Source of the DNA: Polytrichum commune
Lineage: Eukaryota; Streptophyta; Polytrichopsida; Polytrichales; Polytrichaceae
DNA length: 64,000 bases
Assembly (NCBI GenBank): GCA_950295325.1
Contig: OX485807.1
Coordinates: 1,924,501-1,988,500, forward strand
Direction: 5' to 3'
The position numbers were made by a program, and so were the translations under genes. Positions 59,148 to 64,000 of this stretch are shown here, in pieces. Each line of letters starts with the position of its first letter. The stretch's first letter is position 1. The notes under the pieces were generated by a model, which was not told the origin of the DNA, made no database searches, and saw only the letters and a program-made list of their open reading frames with translations.

Positions 59148-60371
59148 CTTGAGATCAATCACTGTGATTTAAGTTGCTGTGAGCTAGTTGAATAGCGCCC
59201 CAACTTTTCTGCAGGATGTGCAGAACCCAAACAAGGCCATCAGCAGATTTTTGCGAGTTCCACACCAGATAGATGCTTCCTGGTACTTTGCGTTCTTACA
59301 TCCATGTAAATGGATGTGTGTTTATTTTGTTGAATGTCTCGACAAACTTGTACACCATTTCTTGGATTTAGCATGGACTCTGCCATGTTTTGATTGATAG
59401 TTTAGCTTTCTGGAGTGGAAGATCAGTGGAGGCCATTGTAATTCTCCATCTACACTCTTGGGATGTTTGTGTAGACCCCAATAATTTCCCATGAACTGAT
59501 TAACTGTGATATCATTCACTTGGTTGATTGTTACAAATGATCTAACGAATGCCTTTTAATGATCAATGTTGAGATGTATACCAAATTGTAAAGTATCATC
59601 TAAAAGTTCACGAAATAATTATGCAACCAATGCTTTCGACTTCCAACCTCAATGAAGCGCATTCCTATTTGATAGGCAGCCCTCAACAGTGTGAAGTGCA
59701 GCTGATATGGAATGTATCTGCCACATAGGTGCTGTTCACAATTTACACTGGCACCACACTTTGCATGAAATGGCTTCCACTTGAAGAAATTAACATAGAC
59801 CACACAAATTTCCCTCTAACACTAAATCTAACAACTCTTGTGTTGAATAGATGGCTACACTGAAAATCACTAGATTATTGATGCAATGAACCGGCCTTTG
59901 CAACAATATCACTCATGAGGGGGGAGGGGGCACACTCCTTAATGCTTTGTACATCCGTATGCTAACCATGTATTGGAATAGGGGATATTGCGTTGGATTC
60001 AAGAGGTTTTTGAGACCCTCCAATTATGATTGATTCCAATTTGACCCAAATTTTGGTGCCCTTTATTGTGTCAATTATAACATCTACCTCTCATAAAAAA
60101 ATTAGACCCTTCATTTGAACTCACGAGTTTTTGAATGAAGGACCTTGTTTACATGTCTAAACTTTTAACAACACGTCCCCCCTCCATGTCACTAGGGTGC
60201 CCCAGAGCCCAAAGGCAGATGGAATCCGGGCCATGGGTTGCCCTTGCTCGATCAATGGTGGATATGGGTCCGGGCATGGCTTCGGGCTCCGGTCGGGAGC
60301 AGGGCCCACGAAGGAGAGCCGGCTCGGGTTCCCCATCAAATTTGGGGTTGGAGTATAACGGAGGACATTAA
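59148..60371. other. 3' flank and gene-free spacer
   Basis: The first few hundred bases probably hold the 3' UTR of the lumen-protein gene. The GC-rich patch at about 60180-60350 has open frames on both strands but no motif. Confidence 0.45.
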
Positions 60372-60850
60372 GGGCCGCTTTACACCTAGAGGCCGGGCCA
60401 ATTCCCCTTGAGGCCAATTGGGTCAGTTAATTAAACATTATAATTAATTAGTCTTACTTTATTTGGTAAGCACACATTTCTGATTTATTTGGGCTTAAAT
60501 AGGATTCATCAGAATTAATTAGACTTAATGACATTAAATCACACTTAATTGGTTTGAATGTGTATGAATACATGTGAAAGTAGGCGGCGTTATTAAAATA
60601 TTATAAAATATACATACTAAATCAGCACACTAAATTTAAGTGTCATTTTAGAATGACAAAGAGAAGTTCAAATGGTAAGTCAAAAAAATTATAACCTCAA
60701 TGCTAATGAGGATTTTGTAATTTTATTTGACCTCCAAGTTGATTACATGCTTCATTGATGGTTTCACTTCCGTAATGAAATCCCAATGAATTGCTTATTT
60801 ACTAATTGGAAGTGCACATATATATTGGATTTTAGACATTGAAGGCGAAG
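60372..60850 (+). repeat. Repeat family M copy with a PIF-like end
   Basis: Begins GGGCCGCTTTACACC after TAA, like the ends of families C and F. It continues with sequence shared with 51545-52260. No matching right terminus found, so the element is truncated or its end has diverged. Confidence 0.5.
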
Positions 60851-60984
60851 TGCACTCAATATGGGATTTGTAGTCAAGCGGGCTTCCCCATAAAGAAGGA
60901 TGAAGTTTTCAGTGTCATCCGCGAGGCCTGAGGCCTTCATCCCCCGAAGGTACGAGTGTACCTGCTGGTTCACCCTAGCCCTAT

Positions 60985-61770
60985 GTACGTAGTCAGGCGT
61001 CAGGAACTGTCGAAGAGTCGCTTGAAGAATCGTGCAGGTGCGGTGCAGACACTTCGCTCGAATCGAAAGTACAGTAGTCGGTTTTAGGACCGATTCCAGG
61101 AAGGGGGACCACCGCGCACATGGGTGGACACCTTGAAACCCTGTTGCTTTCAATTTTCTTTTGCAGTAATGGATGCGGGATTCCGGACTAAGTTGGACTT
61201 GCCAAACAGCGATAATCCCAAAGAAGCTCCTTTTCTTTCACCATAGCCATCCACACTTTCTTCTCCGCCATAGCTGTTGAATGCTCTCGTTGTCCACGCG
61301 GTGTCTCTCACTCTTCCTCTTGCAGTGAAGGCGATAGCTCATAGGACCATGCTGGTGCATGTGGTTCAGAATTTTTGACAAGGGCCACCCGAATTCTCTC
61401 AATTGTGGCCGACAGTAATTATTTACTCATCCAGAGATGCATCCACAGGTGTAAGTTTCTGTGGAAGAGTCGCTCGAATTGTGTACAGACACTTCTGTCG
61501 GTTTGTAGACTAATTCCACCGCGCGTAAGGGTGGGTACCTTGAAGCCTGGGTGCTACCCATTTTGTATTGCAGTATTGGATCCAGACGTGGACTTGGCAA
61601 GGAGGGCCGATAATCCAAAGGAGCTCCTCGTCGTTCACCGTAGCCGTCCACACTTTGTTCTCCGCCATAGCCAGAGCTTCATTTGTGCCGTTTGCTCTCG
61701 TGGTCTACACGCTGTCGCTCACTTTCCTCTTGCAGTAAAGTAGATGAGCACCTTCGTGGTGCATGTGGTT
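60985..61770 (+). pseudogene. Two degenerate, exon-like tandem modules
   Basis: Module 1 (about 60985-61370) and module 2 (about 61440-61770) share, in order, GAAGAGTCGCT, GCAGACACTT, a GGGTGG-ACCTTGAA block and a TTTTGCAG-like acceptor. GATAATCC-AAAG-AGCTCC, TCCGCCATAGC and CTCTTGCAGT follow in both. The repeated acceptor plus a short frame (ADNPKELL in module 2) suggests duplicated remains of one exon and its intron. I do not recognise the parent gene. Confidence 0.4.
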
Positions 61771-62189
61771 TAGATCTCTCGACTAGGTTCACCAAACTCT
61801 CTCAATTGTGCTTCACGCGAAGAAATTGTTGTACCCTTCAACGGGAATTATCGCAGTCGGAGTCCTCGGACTTGGCAGACTCGTACATCCGATCTTTTGT
61901 CACATTTCGGGACTGTAACAGATTTTTGGCGGCTTACTAGAGGTTTGAAACATCACTCCCTCCAAGGAAGTGGATCCTTGGACATCAGTGAAGTTTGCAG
62001 TGATGACACGCATGTAGGTGGTGCGACTGTGCTGCAGTGAGGGAGCCTCCATACGTCTTGGTAAAAGTGATGTGCATGTGATTGTGGAGTCTTGAAGATC
62101 TCGTGGTCTGCATCTTTTGAACTGCAGCCATGTTCAGCCTCCGGGATAACCATTTTCGTCCACCATAGAGGATGAGTTGCGTGAAGAAG

Positions 62190-62790
62190 ATGGACAGGTC
62201 TCTCGGAGACGCCATGAGGGGAAGTGACGGCCGGTCCCTCTTGAAATAGGTACACTAGTAATGACTCACCTCTCATATGGTTCATCAGACTTACATTTAC
62301 TTTGAATTGCTTTGGGAGTTTCAGTTGTGGCCAATGATCTCATGTGCTTCTTCATCAGATGCCAGTCGGTAATACGTAGAACACCTTCATGTTGTTGCTG
62401 GCAATGATCTCAAACACCTCTGAGATGACGCTCTTTGTAGGGACATCAGCATGGCTTGATCACAACGATTGTCGTCACGTGCTTGAAAGCTAATCTCTGG
62501 CTCATACTTAAGATGTTGTGGTTTGACGCTCTTCTCAATATTTTACAGATTGGAAAGTCTTTGCTGCTTTTACAAATTTCTGTGTTGTGGAGAATACATA
62601 GCTGATCAGGTCCCGAACGCCAGGACTTGTTTTATTGATTTTGAATTTTTGTAAAGAAGAAGTGAAAACGACGATTGTATTTGTTATCCCTCTCCCTACA
62701 ACTACTCAGTAAAGAAGATGGAGATTTCTTCTGGAAATGCTACGAGGGGAAATTTGGGCCAACCCCTCGTGAAACAGGTACTTTAATGCC
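62190..62790 (+). pseudogene. Second pair of degenerate exon-like modules
   Basis: About 62190-62255 (KKMDRSLGDAMRG) and about 62712-62780 (KKMEISSGNATRG) encode similar peptides, each followed by a GGTAC donor-like site and then ACTCACC/CCCACC and CTCATATG/CTCATGTG. One copy ends in a stop. Probably remnants of the same duplicated gene as 60985-61770. Confidence 0.35.
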
Positions 62791-63016
62791 ACCCACCATC
62801 TCATGTGCTTCATCGTATTCATATTTTAACTGCTTTTGCAATTGTAAATGTTGAATGTCCGTGTTTTGTTGTGAACTTTCTCATATGCTTCATAAAACAT
62901 AGAGTAGTCTGGAGAACCTTTTGTTGTTGTTTTTGTTGTCAATGATCTCAAGCCTGTCGACATACCCATTCGCTACTTCCATGTGTTATGGTTCATAAGA
63001 AATCGGAGCTTATTAA

Positions 63017-63393
63017 CGGTGAGTTTCCATGTAGGCCGCTCGCCCACCAGATTCTAGTGATAATAACAAAAATTCTCCCAAGTGGAGATGGAATCTGGTG
63101 GGGTTGGGTTTGTATGTGTCGTCTAGCCACTCTCATTTTCTCAAATCTAGGCCCACTTACTAATCCCTTCCTCCATGTTACCAAGGATGGATTTCTTTCA
63201 ACCCTTTGGTGACTAGCACTTTTAGGTTAAAAATTGTTTTAAGTAGGTGTATGGAAGTCTGGCACCTTATGTCCATAGCTCTCCACATTCTTAAGGCAAC
63301 TAAAATGGGGTTCGTGATTATCTATATAAGAACAACTTCAACCCATTATTATCTAGAATCTAGTGGACGAGTGACCTACATGGCTACTCACCT
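63017..63393 (+). mobile_element. Family G MITE, copy 3
   Basis: A 377-bp element with ends CGGTGAGTTTCCATGTAGGC and complement, flanked by TAA at 63014-63016 and 63394-63396. It is the shortest and cleanest copy of the family. Confidence 0.82.
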
Positions 63394-63396
63394 TAA

Positions 63397-63766
63397 GGGC
63401 GGGTTCACATAGGTCCCAAGTCCTATGTCCCAAGTCACATGAGGTCAATCCATGCAATCTCAACCGTTGAGAGCATGGAAGTTGGGACTTACCACTTCAT
63501 AGGAGGTCCCAAGTCCTAAGTCCCAACTATGACATGGATGCCTACATGGCATCATTTTTTTGAGGTGAGGTTTGCGTCTTATGTTGCGAGTTGGGTTGAG
63601 CAAAAAGCTAGACCCAACTCTCAACCCAAGTCCTGCGAATATTTTTGCTTAAAATAATGAAGAATTGCCTTCAACAATAATTAACCATCGTTTAGTGATT
63701 ACTTGAGGCTCACAAGTTGGGACTTGATAACATCATTGGGACTTGGAACCTTGTGTGAACCAACCC
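63397..63766 (+). mobile_element. PIF/Harbinger-like MITE, family K
   Basis: A 370-bp element with ends GGGCGGGTTCACATAGGTCC and the complement of GGGTTGGTTCACACAAGGT. The left TAA is shared with the neighbouring family G element. The right flank is TAG. Internal direct repeats carry TCCCAAGTCC. Confidence 0.78.
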
Positions 63767-64000
63767 TAGTCCCACATTATTAGGCCATAATCTATTATTG
63801 TTTGAAGGTAGAGTGAATAGGGGAGTGGTTGTAGGCTAGGATACTCTACATTCTTTTTGACCACTTGCAAGTGTTTGAAGGTGGTTCCAAACTCCACCCA
63901 TGTTGTGTTTAGATCATTTGGGAACTTGAAATTATTAGTTTCATTAAAAATAGTTTTGGTTTTACAGCCATAATGATTGGCTATTTTTGAAGGCTTGGTA

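Noticed and set aside
60764..61153. 129-codon minus-strand frame
   Set aside because: Opens at TTG, overlaps repeat family M and the degenerate modules, and no family was recognised.

Overview
This is a nuclear, intron-rich land-plant window with six recognisable protein-coding genes separated by AT-rich spacers full of short transposable elements. Two gene products are typical chloroplast proteins (PsbW and arogenate/prephenate dehydratase). The hybrid histidine kinase carries a CHASE sensor unlike the canonical AHK2/3/4 type. Such divergent CHASE kinases are known to me mainly from mosses, liverworts and lycophytes, so I infer a seedless plant, probably a bryophyte. That placement is an inference. 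I see no tRNA, rRNA or CRISPR array.

Layout. 1-3 kb: gene-free, old repeats. 3-7.7 kb: a foldback element, then an intronless arogenate dehydratase gene (4720-6012, +). It converges with a 13-exon CHASE-domain hybrid histidine kinase (7687-14047, -). 15-34 kb: about 19 kb of MITEs and derivatives, many nested. They include several PIF/Harbinger-like families with 3-bp TTA/TAA/TCA/TGA target duplications, a Stowaway-like insertion with TA duplication, a CACTA end expanded into a tandem array, and a 152-bp-arm, nearly perfect hairpin. 34.6-37.0 kb: a four-exon gene for a small lysine-tailed protein of unknown function with telo-box motifs in its promoter. 37-41.5 kb: repeats, including one MITE inserted in another copy of its own family. 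42.8-46.7 kb: a six-exon TPR gene of the NPG1/NPGR family (+). 47.8-49.2 kb: two-exon psbW (-), with a G-box upstream. 49.6-55.4 kb: repeats and a decayed PIF/Harbinger transposase. 56.5-59.1 kb: a seven-exon gene for a predicted thylakoid-lumen protein. 59.2-64 kb: degenerate exon-like duplicated modules and two abutting MITEs.

Functional picture. The genes are ordinary dispersed eukaryotic genes, not an operon: phenylalanine biosynthesis, cytokinin-type phosphorelay signalling, a PI4K-complex scaffold, photosystem II and thylakoid lumen. The most unusual material is the divergent CHASE receptor with a 23-nt microexon and an overlapping upstream ORF, the large hairpin locus, and the set of PIF/Harbinger families beside a dead transposase. 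All exon borders were read by eye from GT/AG signals, reading-frame continuity and remembered family motifs. No search was run.
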